A stretch of 64,000 bases of DNA, taken from DASPGQ01 sp035457705 (lineage in GTDB: Bacteria; Acidobacteriota; Vicinamibacteria; Marinacidobacterales; SMYC01). The notes under the pieces were generated by a model, which made no database searches, was not told where the DNA came from, and saw nothing but the letters and a program-made list of their open reading frames with translations. A program made the translations under genes and the position numbers. The stretch spans positions 1 through 64,000 of the forward strand of contig DATIBD010000048.1 in the NCBI GenBank assembly GCA_035457705.1, given 5' to 3'. This document shows positions 7,974-16,600 of this stretch, one piece after another (within the stretch, counting starts at the first letter, position 1; the number at the start of each line of letters is the position of its first letter).

Positions 7974-9311
7974 TCATTCCTGGGAAATTTGTAGCTTGAA
8001 CACCAGCCCGCCCTTGACCACCACGGAGACGTTCTCGAGCAACGTGATGTCATCGAGCGGATTGCCGCGAACGGCGATGAGGTCGCCGAGGCGGCCTGGC
8101 TCGACGGCGCCCACGCGATCGCCCCATCCCATGTGGCGCGCCGCCACCGACGTCGCTGCGCGAACGGCGTCCATGGGCTTCATGCCGCGCTCCACCATGA
8201 TACGAAACTGCTTGGCATTGTCCCCGTGGGGATAGACCGCTGAGTCCGTGCCGTAGACGATATCCACTCCGGCCTCGTACGCCTTCGTGAAACCTTGCCG
8301 CTGTGCCTCGGTCGTCTCCTCGTTCTTCCTGAGAAATTCATCGGGCCAGCGCTCCCGTCTCCCTTCGATCGCGATGTAATCGCCGTTGTAGACGTCCATG
8401 GAGAGCGCCACGCCGTACTCCCGGGCGAGCGCGATGGCCTCATCGTCGATGAGCGAAGCGTGCTCGATGGTGTCCGCTCCCGCGAGAATTGCCTCTTTGA
8501 TGGAACGAGCGCCATGGGCATGGGCGGCGAGCTTGAGTCCCGCCGCATGCGCAACCTCCGCCACGGCTTCGATCTCCTCGGGCGTCATCTCCGGCTCGCC
8601 GGGAACGCCTCCGTAGGCGAGAACGGCCCCCGAGGCGATGACCTTGAGCACGTCGGCACCCCCGGCGACCGCGGCTCGAGCCTTCTCCCGAAAGGCCTCG
8701 GGCCCGCGCGCGACCCCCATGCGCACCCGTTCGGGGATGTCCTTCTCGTCATACCCCGGTATCACGAGATCGCCTCCTCCGCTGGGTATCGTCAGGTAAT
8801 AACCGGACACTTGCATTCGCGGCCCGACGAGCTTCCCCCGGCGGATCTCGTCGCGAAGCGTCCTGTCTGTCCACGCGATGTAGGTTCCCATGTCGCGCGC
8901 CGAGGTGAACCCCGCGAGGAGAGTCTTGCGCACGTTCCCGCGGCCGATCTCCACCTGTTCTTCTGGCGTCCGCTCGTAGTAGACGCTCAGATCGCGGGTA
9001 CTTCCCGCGTAGTCGGCGAGGTGCGTGTGCATGTCGATGAGGCCCGGAAGCACGGTGTAGTTGGCGAGATCCAGAACGGGTACGTCAGCGGGTGCGCTCA
9101 GGCCAAGGCCAACGCGGGCGATGGTGCCGTCGGCAATCAAGATGTCGACGCCTTCGACGACCTCGTCGGAGAGCCCGTCGATGAGTCGGCCACAGCGCAC
9201 GAGGAGCGATCCGGAATCGGGCTCGTGGACACCTTCGACGATCGCTGGAAGCCGAGGCTCGGGAGAGTCGCACCCCGACAGGAGAGCGAGCACAATGATG
9301 GAGCGCCGCAT
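7974..9311 (-). CDS. Exported amidohydrolase (lipoprotein)
   Basis: A 445-residue metal-dependent hydrolase of the amidohydrolase superfamily, close to the Xaa-Pro dipeptidase/imidazolonepropionase-like group. The N-terminus has a short hydrophobic stretch ending in LLSGC, a lipobox, so it should be a lipoprotein outside the cytoplasm. Metal-site motifs are visible: DMHTHL after the beta-sandwich, VLKVIASG with the lysine that is carbamylated in relatives, LAAHAHG, IEHASL and YGTDSAV. The substrate is probably a peptide or cyclic amide but cannot be specified. It lies 2 bases after the DmpA-like gene on the same strand, so the two are likely co-transcribed. It converges with sdhB. Confidence 0.88.
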   Translation of the reverse strand: MRRSIIVLALLSGCDSPEPRLPAIVEGVHEPDSGSLLVRCGRLIDGLSDEVVEGVDILIADGTIARVGLGLSAPADVPVLDLANYTVLPGLIDMHTHLADYAGSTRDLSVYYERTPEEQVEIGRGNVRKTLLAGFTSARDMGTYIAWTDRTLRDEIRRGKLVGPRMQVSGYYLTIPSGGGDLVIPGYDEKDIPERVRMGVARGPEAFREKARAAVAGGADVLKVIASGAVLAYGGVPGEPEMTPEEIEAVAEVAHAAGLKLAAHAHGARSIKEAILAGADTIEHASLIDDEAIALAREYGVALSMDVYNGDYIAIEGRRERWPDEFLRKNEETTEAQRQGFTKAYEAGVDIVYGTDSAVYPHGDNAKQFRIMVERGMKPMDAVRAATSVAARHMGWGDRVGAVEPGRLGDLIAVRGNPLDDITLLENVSVVVKGGLVFKLQISQE

Positions 9312-9313
9312 CG

Positions 9314-10441
9314 CTACTCGAGGAGGCGATTGTACTTCCTGAGGATCTCGCGCAGTCGCTCGTGAGGGATGGCGTAGACTTTGTTGCCACCGACTCCCGT
9401 CATGGTCTCGGCAGCGACCATCGCGTTAACGATGGCTTCCTCGGTCGCCTCCACGGTGGCCGCGAACAGGGGGGAGAGCTCCGAGTTCCCCAGCATCTCG
9501 ACCTCGTGAAGCCCTCCCTGCTCGGTGCCGACGTCCTTGTGCGCCGTCGAGAACGCGATGAAGATATCACCCGAACCGTTCGAGGCGATGCTCCCGTTGC
9601 GTCCGAGCCCGAGGCCAGCCCGCTTGGCGATGCGTTTGAGCTGGTGCGGGAGTACGGGCGCGTCGGTCGCGATCACGACGATGATCGAACCGTCCTCGTT
9701 CCCAGACGATCCAGCGTTTGCTTCGGGCATGAGGTCCGTAATCTCGCGGCCAACGGGAGCGCCGGCAATGCGTAGCTGCGAGCGAAGCCCGTAGTTCGCC
9801 TGGACGAGAACTCCGACGGTGAAGGGACCGTGCGCCGAGCTCACGATGCGCGATGCGGTCCCGATGCCACCCTTGAACTCGTAGGCTCGCATGCCGGTTC
9901 CGCCCCCGACGTTCCCTTCGCTGACCGGGCCGGATCGCGCGCCTTCGATGGCGGCGAAGACGTGCTCGCGCTTCACGTGAAATCCGTTGATATCGTTGAG
10001 GCCTCCGTCCCAGGTCTCGGCGACCACGGGGAGACTCCAGGTCACTCCCTCGACGTGAGCTACCGACCACTCGATGACGGCCTGATGCACCGTCCCGACG
10101 CTGTGCGTATTGGTGATCGCGACCGGGCCTTCCAGAATGCCTGACTCCTCGATCCATGTCGTGCCGGTCATCTCCCCGTCGGCGTTGAGCGTGAACCAGC
10201 CGGCGAAGACCTGGTTCTTCCCACCACGTCCTTCGGGGAGAACCACGGTGACCCCGGTGCGAACGTCTTCGCCGGCAACGAGTGTAGTGTGCCCCACCTC
10301 CACGCCCGAGACGTCGGTGATGGCGTTGAGCTCGCCCGGGGAGCCTTCGAATGGCACCCCGAGATCGCGAGCACGGGTTTGCGCCAGTGCCGGTGAATCG
10401 AGCGAAGCAATGACGATGAGCGAAAGGATGGAGTTCCTCAT
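9314..10441 (-). CDS. DmpA/BapA-like P1 family peptidase (S58)
   Basis: A 375-residue N-terminal nucleophile hydrolase related to L-aminopeptidase/D-Ala-esterase DmpA and beta-peptidyl aminopeptidase BapA. Family signatures include NAITDVSGVEVGH, TGVTVVLP, GGGTGM and the autocleavage site EDGSII. S252 in that motif is the expected nucleophile, released as the new N-terminus of the small subunit when the precursor cleaves at G251-S252. An N-terminal signal peptide ending ALAQ predicts export. It pairs with the downstream exported amidohydrolase (2-bp gap), which suggests joint breakdown of small peptides outside the cytoplasm. Substrate choice (L-, D- or beta-amino acid peptides) is unknown. 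Confidence 0.92.
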   Translation of the reverse strand: MRNSILSLIVIASLDSPALAQTRARDLGVPFEGSPGELNAITDVSGVEVGHTTLVAGEDVRTGVTVVLPEGRGGKNQVFAGWFTLNADGEMTGTTWIEESGILEGPVAITNTHSVGTVHQAVIEWSVAHVEGVTWSLPVVAETWDGGLNDINGFHVKREHVFAAIEGARSGPVSEGNVGGGTGMRAYEFKGGIGTASRIVSSAHGPFTVGVLVQANYGLRSQLRIAGAPVGREITDLMPEANAGSSGNEDGSIIVVIATDAPVLPHQLKRIAKRAGLGLGRNGSIASNGSGDIFIAFSTAHKDVGTEQGGLHEVEMLGNSELSPLFAATVEATEEAIVNAMVAAETMTGVGGNKVYAIPHERLREILRKYNRLLE

Positions 10442-10475
10442 GATGGAGGGAGCCTAAACCGCGCCCAAGGACCCG

Positions 10476-10559
10476 TCAATTCGACCGGCCTTCGAGAACA
10501 GGGGGTTGAACGCTCTTGCCAATCAGGGGCGATGGGTTGACGACCAGGACTTCACTCAC
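10476..10559 (-). pseudogene. Truncated DUF3368 (PIN-like) toxin remnant
   Basis: A GTG overlaps the stop codon of the UPF0175 gene (GTGA, 10556-10559) and opens a 27-codon frame beginning VSEVLVVNPSPLIGKSV. The (V)VVNxSPLI block is the usual N-terminus of DUF3368 PIN-like proteins, which follow UPF0175 genes in predicted toxin-antitoxin pairs. After about 13 recognisable residues the similarity ends and the frame stops at 10476. The rest of the toxin is absent from the 35-bp gap before the DmpA-like gene. Read as a deletion derivative. Confidence 0.6.
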
Positions 10560-10804
10560 CCGAGCGCTTCTTGGATGAGCTCGTCGGCGGTGTACTGAAA
10601 CGGAGAAACCTGGAGCCGCCCTAGCGCTTCGAGAAACTCACTTCGGGACAGACCCGCGATCTCGGCAGCCCTGGCCTGGGACAAGCGCCGCAATTCGTAC
10701 CACTTGACAGCGGCAGCGAGGCGAAGCTCGCGGGGGAAGCTCTCAGGAGACTCGTTGAGGGAGGCGAGCGCGCCCTCAGGAACCTCAATCTTGATCTCGA
10801 TCAA
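10556..10804 (-). CDS. UPF0175 family protein, probable orphan antitoxin
   Basis: An 82-residue protein with the UPF0175 layout: an N-terminal beta-strand (IEIKIEVPEGAL), a helix containing ELRLAAAVKWYELRRLSQARAAEIAG and a helix-turn-helix-like segment (LSRSEFLEALGRLQVSPFQY). Members are predicted DNA-binding antitoxins paired with DUF3368 toxins. Here the start of such a toxin overlaps the stop codon but is cut off, so the antitoxin appears orphaned. It may now act only as a small regulator or be decaying. Confidence 0.8.
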   Translation of the reverse strand: MIEIKIEVPEGALASLNESPESFPRELRLAAAVKWYELRRLSQARAAEIAGLSRSEFLEALGRLQVSPFQYTADELIQEALG

Positions 10805-11141
10805 GGGGCGTCCTTTCTCGCATCGGTCCTATTCCCCATTTTAGCAATTGGTTCGGGTCGGTACCTCGATTTGACGCCGGTCAGTCACCGTGGGGTGTTT
10901 TCCAAAGGAACAGATGGCGTCTATCGCTCTTGCACGGGCTGTGAAGTCTCCCCGGCTAACGCACGTCCCACACGACGCGGTCCCCTCGGCCGCGAGTGAG
11001 ATATCTATGCCCAAAGGTACCCACGCAGAATCCCAGGATGGCACAGAGCGACTTGGTTCTGTTGAACGACCGGAAGAGCTGCGTCCACAACGTAGAACGC
11101 GAGATGCAGGAATACGAGGAAGTTCTGTCGAAAAGAAACGC
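10805..11141. other. Gap with no supported gene
   Basis: About 340 bp between the UPF0175 gene and the leader promoter. No gene with a good start and ribosome site was found. A plus-strand reading at about 10893-10965 (PKEQMASIALARAVKSPRL) faintly resembles the signature region of ABC ATPases (EQQRVAIARAL...PRL) and may be a worn remnant, but the match is too short to annotate. Confidence 0.5.
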
Positions 11142-11171
11142 TTGGCGGCTCCAGAGCTCCTGGCCTATACT
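11142..11171 (+). promoter_or_regulatory. Sigma-70-like promoter for the leader/PLP enzyme/panB operon
   Basis: TTGGCG (11142-11147) and TATACT (11166-11171) are separated by 18 bases, a good match to a housekeeping promoter. The predicted start of transcription, around 11178, is only a few bases before the ATG of the leader ORF at 11182, so that ORF would be read from a nearly leaderless mRNA. Confidence 0.6.
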
Positions 11172-11181
11172 ACGCCCTCGC

Positions 11182-11283
11182 ATGCTCGGCCTCGACACCT
11201 TCCCCGCGCGCTCCGAAGCGACGCCTCACCTGACGACCCGCATGTGGACTTGCATCATGCGGAGGTGGGGCCCGTCTCCCTAG
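11182..11283 (+). CDS. Putative attenuator leader peptide (33 aa)
   Basis: A 33-codon ORF located between a good promoter and an intrinsic terminator, ahead of a Cys/Met-metabolism-type PLP enzyme. Its second half reads RMWTCIMRRWGPSP, packing Met, Trp, Thr, Cys, Ile, Met and Trp codons together (11242-11269). The stop codon lies 17 bases before the terminator stem. The ORF ends over a segment (11264-11271) that could pair with the terminator's 5' arm. This matches the layout of ribosome-mediated attenuation leaders. The sensed amino acid is not obvious; Met and Cys fit the downstream gene, while two Trp codons are equally striking. The same frame is open further upstream, so coincidence is possible. 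Confidence 0.45.
   Translation: MLGLDTFPARSEATPHLTTRMWTCIMRRWGPSP
11238..11271 (+). promoter_or_regulatory. Pause hairpin and antiterminator segment of putative attenuator
   Basis: CCGCATG (11238-11244) and CATGCGG (11256-11262) form a perfect 7-bp inverted repeat around an 11-base loop that contains the Trp and Cys codons of the leader ORF. The next segment, GGTGGGGC (11264-11271), can pair with GCCCCGCACC of the terminator 5' arm (11302-11311) with a two-base bulge. A ribosome stalled at the Met-Trp-Thr-Cys codons would break the first hairpin and free the antiterminator. Inferred from sequence only. Confidence 0.45.
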
Positions 11284-11300
11284 GACACCGATAGGATCGG

Positions 11301-11334
11301 AGCCCCGCACCCTGAAGGGTGTCGGGGCTTTTTT
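11301..11334 (+). terminator. Intrinsic terminator upstream of the PLP enzyme gene
   Basis: AGCCCCGCACCC (11301-11312) pairs with GGGTGTCGGGGCT (11317-11329) with one bulged T and a TGAA loop, followed by six T residues (11329-11334). It lies only 16 bases before the GTG start of the downstream gene and on the same strand, so it is better read as a conditional (attenuation) terminator than as the end of an upstream gene. Confidence 0.8.
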
Positions 11335-11350
11335 GATTTTGGGAGGTACT

Positions 11351-12763
11351 GTGAAGACTTCTGACCGTGTCCATCGCCATCGACCCGTTGCCGTGGAACG
11401 CCCCATTGGCGGAATGCCCGAACGCGAGATGATGACTGCCGCAACCCGGAAACTTCATGAAGCGGTGGACGCGCGCATTCGGCGTCATCGTTGTGCGTTC
11501 CTCCACCCCGACGGCGAGAGCGTCCCGACCGACCTCCTCGGCTCTCAGGCGATGGTCGACTGGCAGGAGGAAAAGGCGCGCCGGAGCTTTCTTGGCGAGG
11601 CGTGCTGGTCCGACTTGCCGCCCCTCTATGCTCGCTACGGCTCGGAGAGCTCTCGACGTCTCATCGGGCGAGTGAAGAGTCTCGAGAACGCGACCTCGGT
11701 CGTGCTCACCGAATCCGGTATGCAGGCTTGCGCGCTAGTGACCGACGTACTCTTCGAGCCGGGCACCGAAGCCGTCGTCGCCCGCGGCAGTTACAACAAG
11801 ACGAAAACCTACCTGAAACGCCTCGCGGAGCGGCAGGGAGGCCAGGTGAAGCTGGTCGAAGACGCCTCTCTTCCCGAGCTCGAGCGCACGCTCACCGACA
11901 AGACCCGTATCGTCTTCGTCGAGACCTATTCGAACCCTCTGATGCGGGCTGTCGATGTTCCCGGGCTGGTCGAGCGGATCGCACGCGCGCGAAGCCGCAA
12001 CCCGGGGCTGCGTCTCATCGTCGACAATACGATTGCGACGCCTTGGGCGACGAGGAAGCCCTTGCTGGATTGGGGCGTCGATTTCGTGGTGGCCAGCGGA
12101 ACCAAGGCCCTCGATGGCCGAGATCGCAATCTATGGGGATACATCGCCTCCCATCGAGCTCGAGAGATGAACGACGTGATGGACCTTCAGGCCATGAGAG
12201 GGGGCATCCTGGACTGGCGTCGTGCTGAAGACATCGATAGCGGACTCGACGAGGCGCGAGGGCGTTTCGAACGACGCTGCGAAACGGCGACGGAGGTGGC
12301 CACCTTTCTCGAGCGGCACCCGCTGGTTTTGGAAGTTCACCACCCTTCGCTTGCCAACCACCGCGATCGGGCCGTGGTGCGACGAGACTACCGCCTCCCC
12401 GGCTCGCTGCTCAGCTTTCGCCTGCAGAACGCGGACGAGAACTGGACGCGCCATTTCTGCGACGTCCTGGCGATGACTCGGGTTCCGCGTTACGCAACGA
12501 GCTTCGATGGTCTCGTCACCAAGGTCAACCACCACCGCTCGGTGTCCGAGTACTTCACCCCGGAGAAGGAGCTGCGAGACATGGGCGTGGATCGATTGGT
12601 GCGTCTCGGCATCGGCCTCGAAGCGGCGGAGGACCTCATCGACTGCCTCGAGTGGGCCTTGCTGAACTTCAGGCGGATTAGCGCCGAGCGAGTAGCCAGT
12701 TGGCAAAGCGAGCGCCGGCGCGAGCTTCGGCTCATCGACCCCGAAGGAGAAGAAAAACCATGA
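11351..12763 (+). CDS. Cys/Met metabolism PLP-dependent enzyme (cystathionine gamma-synthase-like)
   Basis: A 470-residue fold-type I PLP enzyme of the Cys/Met metabolism family (cystathionine gamma-synthase, O-acylhomoserine sulfhydrylase and lyases). The PLP-site aspartate is in LIVDNTIATPW and the Schiff-base lysine in VVASGTKALDG (about residue 252). The motif after the lysine reads TKALDGRDRNLWG instead of the common TKYxxGHSD, so this is a divergent branch whose substrate is uncertain. The start is GTG at 11351, with GGGAGG 4 bases upstream; no Met codon fits as well. It overlaps panB by four bases (ATGA), so the two are coupled. Expression is probably controlled by the leader and terminator just upstream. 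Confidence 0.82.
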   Translation: MKTSDRVHRHRPVAVERPIGGMPEREMMTAATRKLHEAVDARIRRHRCAFLHPDGESVPTDLLGSQAMVDWQEEKARRSFLGEACWSDLPPLYARYGSESSRRLIGRVKSLENATSVVLTESGMQACALVTDVLFEPGTEAVVARGSYNKTKTYLKRLAERQGGQVKLVEDASLPELERTLTDKTRIVFVETYSNPLMRAVDVPGLVERIARARSRNPGLRLIVDNTIATPWATRKPLLDWGVDFVVASGTKALDGRDRNLWGYIASHRAREMNDVMDLQAMRGGILDWRRAEDIDSGLDEARGRFERRCETATEVATFLERHPLVLEVHHPSLANHRDRAVVRRDYRLPGSLLSFRLQNADENWTRHFCDVLAMTRVPRYATSFDGLVTKVNHHRSVSEYFTPEKELRDMGVDRLVRLGIGLEAAEDLIDCLEWALLNFRRISAERVASWQSERRRELRLIDPEGEEKP

Positions 12764-13629
12764 CGAACCGCAAAAAGGTCACGCTACCGGCATTGAGAAA
12801 GAAGATGGCTGCGGGAACGCCGCTCACCATGATCACCTGTTACGACTATTCGATGGCCCATCTCGTCGAAGAGGCGGGTGTCGACATGGTACTGGTCGGC
12901 GATAGTCTGGGCATGACGATGCTCGGCTATCCCAGCACGCTTCCGGTGACGATGGAAGACATGATCCGTCACGGCGCCGCCGTTCACCGCGGTTCTCCCA
13001 CCTCCTGGCTCGTGATCGACATGCCCTATATGAGCTATCAGCCTTCGAACGAGAAAGCGATCGAGAGCGCGGGACGCCTTATCGCCGAGACGGGAGCGGA
13101 CGCGGTGAAGCTCGAGGGCGGGCGCGAGATGGCGGACAGGATCCAGTCGATCGAACGGGCCGGCATCCCGGTCATGGCCCACCTGGGTTTGACCCCTCAG
13201 AGCGCGTCGGCGCTCGGCGGTTTCCGGTTGCAGGGCAAGACCGCGCAGGGGGCGCTTCGCATCGTGGAGGATGCCGAGATCGTCGAAAAGGCGGGAGCGT
13301 TCGCGATTCTCATGGAGCTCGTGCCGGACCGGATTTGCCAGCTGGTGACGGAGCGCGCTTCCGTCCCCATCATCGGCCTGGGAAGCGGCGCCCATGCCCA
13401 CGGACAGTTGTTGATTTTCCATGACCTGTTCGGGCTCTATCCAGACTTCGCCCCTCGCATGGCCAAGGTCTACGCCGATGCGGGACGTCTCATTCTGGAC
13501 GGCCTGAAGGACTACGTTCGCGAAGTGACACAGCATGAGTTTCCTCGCAGCGAGAACACGTTCGGAATCGAGGAACGGGAGCTCGAGGCCGTCCAGAGGG
13601 CGCTCATGGCCGGGACATTGACGTCATGA
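12760..13629 (+). CDS. panB: 3-methyl-2-oxobutanoate hydroxymethyltransferase
   Basis: A 289-residue cytosolic enzyme that transfers a hydroxymethyl group from 5,10-methylenetetrahydrofolate to 2-oxoisovalerate, giving ketopantoate, the first committed step to pantothenate and CoA. Family motifs are clear: TMITCYDYSMAHL, VLVGDSLGMTMLGY, the GADAVKLEGG segment, MAHLGLTPQS and IIGLGSG. The length is normal. It starts inside the stop codon of the upstream PLP enzyme (ATGA overlap). The rest of the pantothenate pathway (panC, panD) is not in this window. Pairing panB with a Cys/Met-type enzyme is not a standard arrangement. Confidence 0.96.
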   Translation: MTNRKKVTLPALRKKMAAGTPLTMITCYDYSMAHLVEEAGVDMVLVGDSLGMTMLGYPSTLPVTMEDMIRHGAAVHRGSPTSWLVIDMPYMSYQPSNEKAIESAGRLIAETGADAVKLEGGREMADRIQSIERAGIPVMAHLGLTPQSASALGGFRLQGKTAQGALRIVEDAEIVEKAGAFAILMELVPDRICQLVTERASVPIIGLGSGAHAHGQLLIFHDLFGLYPDFAPRMAKVYADAGRLILDGLKDYVREVTQHEFPRSENTFGIEERELEAVQRALMAGTLTS

Positions 13630-13697
13630 GGGAGCGCGCGAGAGCTTGCTTACCTCGAGCATCGCCCATAACATCATCGGCCAAGAGGGTGGATACC

Positions 13698-16600
13698 ATG
13701 TGGCCACGTGTCTCGTCTTCGATCGCGACAGTAATCGCCGTGACGCAGCTTGCCTCCGCTCAACCGGAGCTCACATCGGCAACGCTGTCAGGGCTCAGCT
13801 TCCGGAACATAGGACCCGCCAACATGAGCGGGCGCTTCGTCGACATCGCCGTCGTGGAGGACGACCCGTATGTTTTCTATGCCGCCTCGGCCACCGGTGG
13901 CGTCTTCAAGACGAGCAACAACGGAGTCACGTTCGAGCCAGTCTTCGAGAACGAGGGCACGCATTCGGTGGGCGACATCGCAGTGCACCAGGCGAACCCC
14001 AACATCGTCTGGATAGGCACGGGGGAGCGGGCGAACCGTCAGAGCTCGTCGTGGGGCGACGGCGTCTACAAGTCGACCGATGCGGGCGAGAGCTGGACCA
14101 ACCTGGGCCTTCGCGATTCGCGCCACATCGGGCGGATCGTCCTGCACCCGACGGATGAAGACGTCGTCTACGTCGCAGCGATGGGGCACCTGTGGGGGAA
14201 CAACGAGGAGCGCGGGTTGTACAAATCCGAGGACGGCGGGCTCAGCTGGAGCAAGGTCCTTCACATCGACGACATGACGGGCGTCGTCGACGTTGCCATG
14301 GATCCCGAAGACCCGGACACGCTCTATGCCGCCGCCTACCAGCGGCAGCGAAAGCCATTCGGTTTCCACGGCGGTGGCCCGGGAAGCGGACTCTACAAAT
14401 CGACGGATGGGGGCGCGAGCTGGAAGGAGCTGCGAAACGGGCTCCCGGACGGCGACTACGGCCGGATCGGAATCTCCGTTTACCGGAAAGACCCGCGCAT
14501 CGTCTACGTCTGCATCGAGCAGGGATTGCGATACACGGCCTCGACGTCCTACGAAGAGCGGCTCGCCGGAATCTACCGGTCCGAGGACCGCGGCGAGAGC
14601 TTCGTGCACATGAGCGACTGGAACCCGCGACCCATGTACGCCAGCCAGATCCTGGTGGATCCCAGCGACGACCGGCGTATCTACATGGAGAACGCCTTCA
14701 GCTTTTCCGACGACGGCGGAAAGACATTCACCGTGCCGAAGCAGTCGGTGCACTCCGACGATCGCTACGTTTGGGTAAACCCGCGCGACTCGCGGCATCT
14801 CATCAAGGCCAGCGACGGCGCCCTCGCCATCTCGTACGACCGGGGCGCCACGTGGCTCTTCGTCGCGTCGCTTCCCGTCAGCCAGTACTACCGCGTGCGT
14901 GTAGACATGCAAAGGCCTTTCAACGTCTACGGCGGTCTCCAGGACAACGGGAGCTGGAGAGGCCCGAGCGCAACCTACCGCTCCGAGGGAATCCTGAACG
15001 AGGACTGGATTCGCATCGGCGGGGGCGACGGATTTCTCAATGAGGTCGACCCGTCCGAGCCCCACACGGTCTTCGCCGAGTCCCAGTATCTGGGGCTCAC
15101 CCGGGTCGACCTGCGCAACAACGAGAAGCAGCAGATTCGCCCGGGAAATACCACCGGGTGGATCGAGTCGCGTCGGAATTGGGACGTTTGGGGAACGGGC
15201 GAGGATTTTCCGTTTCTCGGCGAGGAGTTGACTCCCGCCAACTGGGACGGTCCGTTCCTTGTCTCACCCCACAATCCCTCGACGGTTTACGCGGGAACGA
15301 ACGAGCTCTGGAAGACGACGAACCAGGGCCAGTCCTGGGTGTCCCTCGGGAATCTCACGACCGGCGTCGTCCGCAGCGAGCTTTCCATCATGGGCCAGAC
15401 TCCGACCGAACGAACTCCGTCCCTCGATGACGGCATCCCGTTCTATCCCACGACCACGGCCATCGCCGAGTCCCCGTTGCGAGAAGGTCTCCTCTACGTG
15501 GGGACGGATGACGGTAACCTGGCACGCTCTCAGGATGGCGGTCTGAGCTGGGAGCAGGTCGGGGATCGTCTGCCCGGTGCTCCCGCGAGCGCCTGGATCT
15601 CGGGCATCGAGCCTTCGCGCTTCGACGAGGATACGGTTTATGTGGTGGTCAACAACTACCGAAATGACGACTACCGTAACTTCCTCTACAAATCCACCGA
15701 CGCGGGGAGGAGCTGGAGCTCGATCGTCGGTGACCTACCCGCGGAGCGAGTCCTTCGCACCCTGCGAGAGGACCCGCGAAATCCGAACTTGCTCTACGTC
15801 GGGGCGGAAATCGGACTCTACCTTACGATCGGTGGAGGACTCCATTGGGTAGAGCTCGAGAACAACCTGCCCACCCTGGCTCACAACGATCTGGTGGTGC
15901 ACCCGCGAGACAACGATCTCGTTCTCGGCACCCATGGCCGTGGCATCTGGATTCTCGATAATGTCAATGCGCTCCAGGAAATGAATTCCGAGGTCCTGGC
16001 TTCAGAGGCCCACCTATTCACCATCGAGCCCGCGGAGATGACCCGCTACGTGCGCGAGAAGGCGGAGGCGGGAGACATGGTCTTCAAAGGAGAGAACCCG
16101 CCGGCCGGAGCCATCATCGATTACTACCTGGGCCGCGAGCTCCCAGCAGACGCGATTGCCCTCGCCGTCGTCGACGCCCATGGCAACGAAGTACGCAGCC
16201 TCGAGCCCGAGAGGAGCCCCGGCATCAACCGGATCGTCTGGAACCTGCGCCACGACAAGTTACCCGACCCGCTGGGCGAGGAGCCCGATGACTTCGGCGA
16301 GATGCCGAAGGGGCCAGAGGGTCCCTGGGTCGTGCCTGGCGAATACAGCGTCCGCCTGACGGCCGCGGACCGCACTTACGAGCGGCGGTTTCGTGTGGAC
16401 GAAGACCCGCGGATCGCTGTCGCGCGCGCGGAAAGACACTCCTGGACGCGAACACTCCTCGGGCTAGGAGACGACTACCGCACGGTGAACGGCTGGATGA
16501 AGCAATTGGAATCGCAGGAAGCCGAAGACGTCGACAAGACGCGAAAGCTCGTTCGCGAGCTGCGGCGGCGCATCCAGAATCTTTATCAGCAGATCATCGG

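Noticed and set aside
10893..10965. ABC transporter ATPase remnant
   Set aside because: A 20-residue resemblance to the signature region without Walker motifs is too weak to annotate.
11182..11334. SAM or other known riboswitch upstream of the Cys/Met-type gene
   Set aside because: I looked for conserved cores of SAM-I, SAM-II, SAM-IV and SAH riboswitches and saw none. The leader ORF plus terminator explains the structure better.
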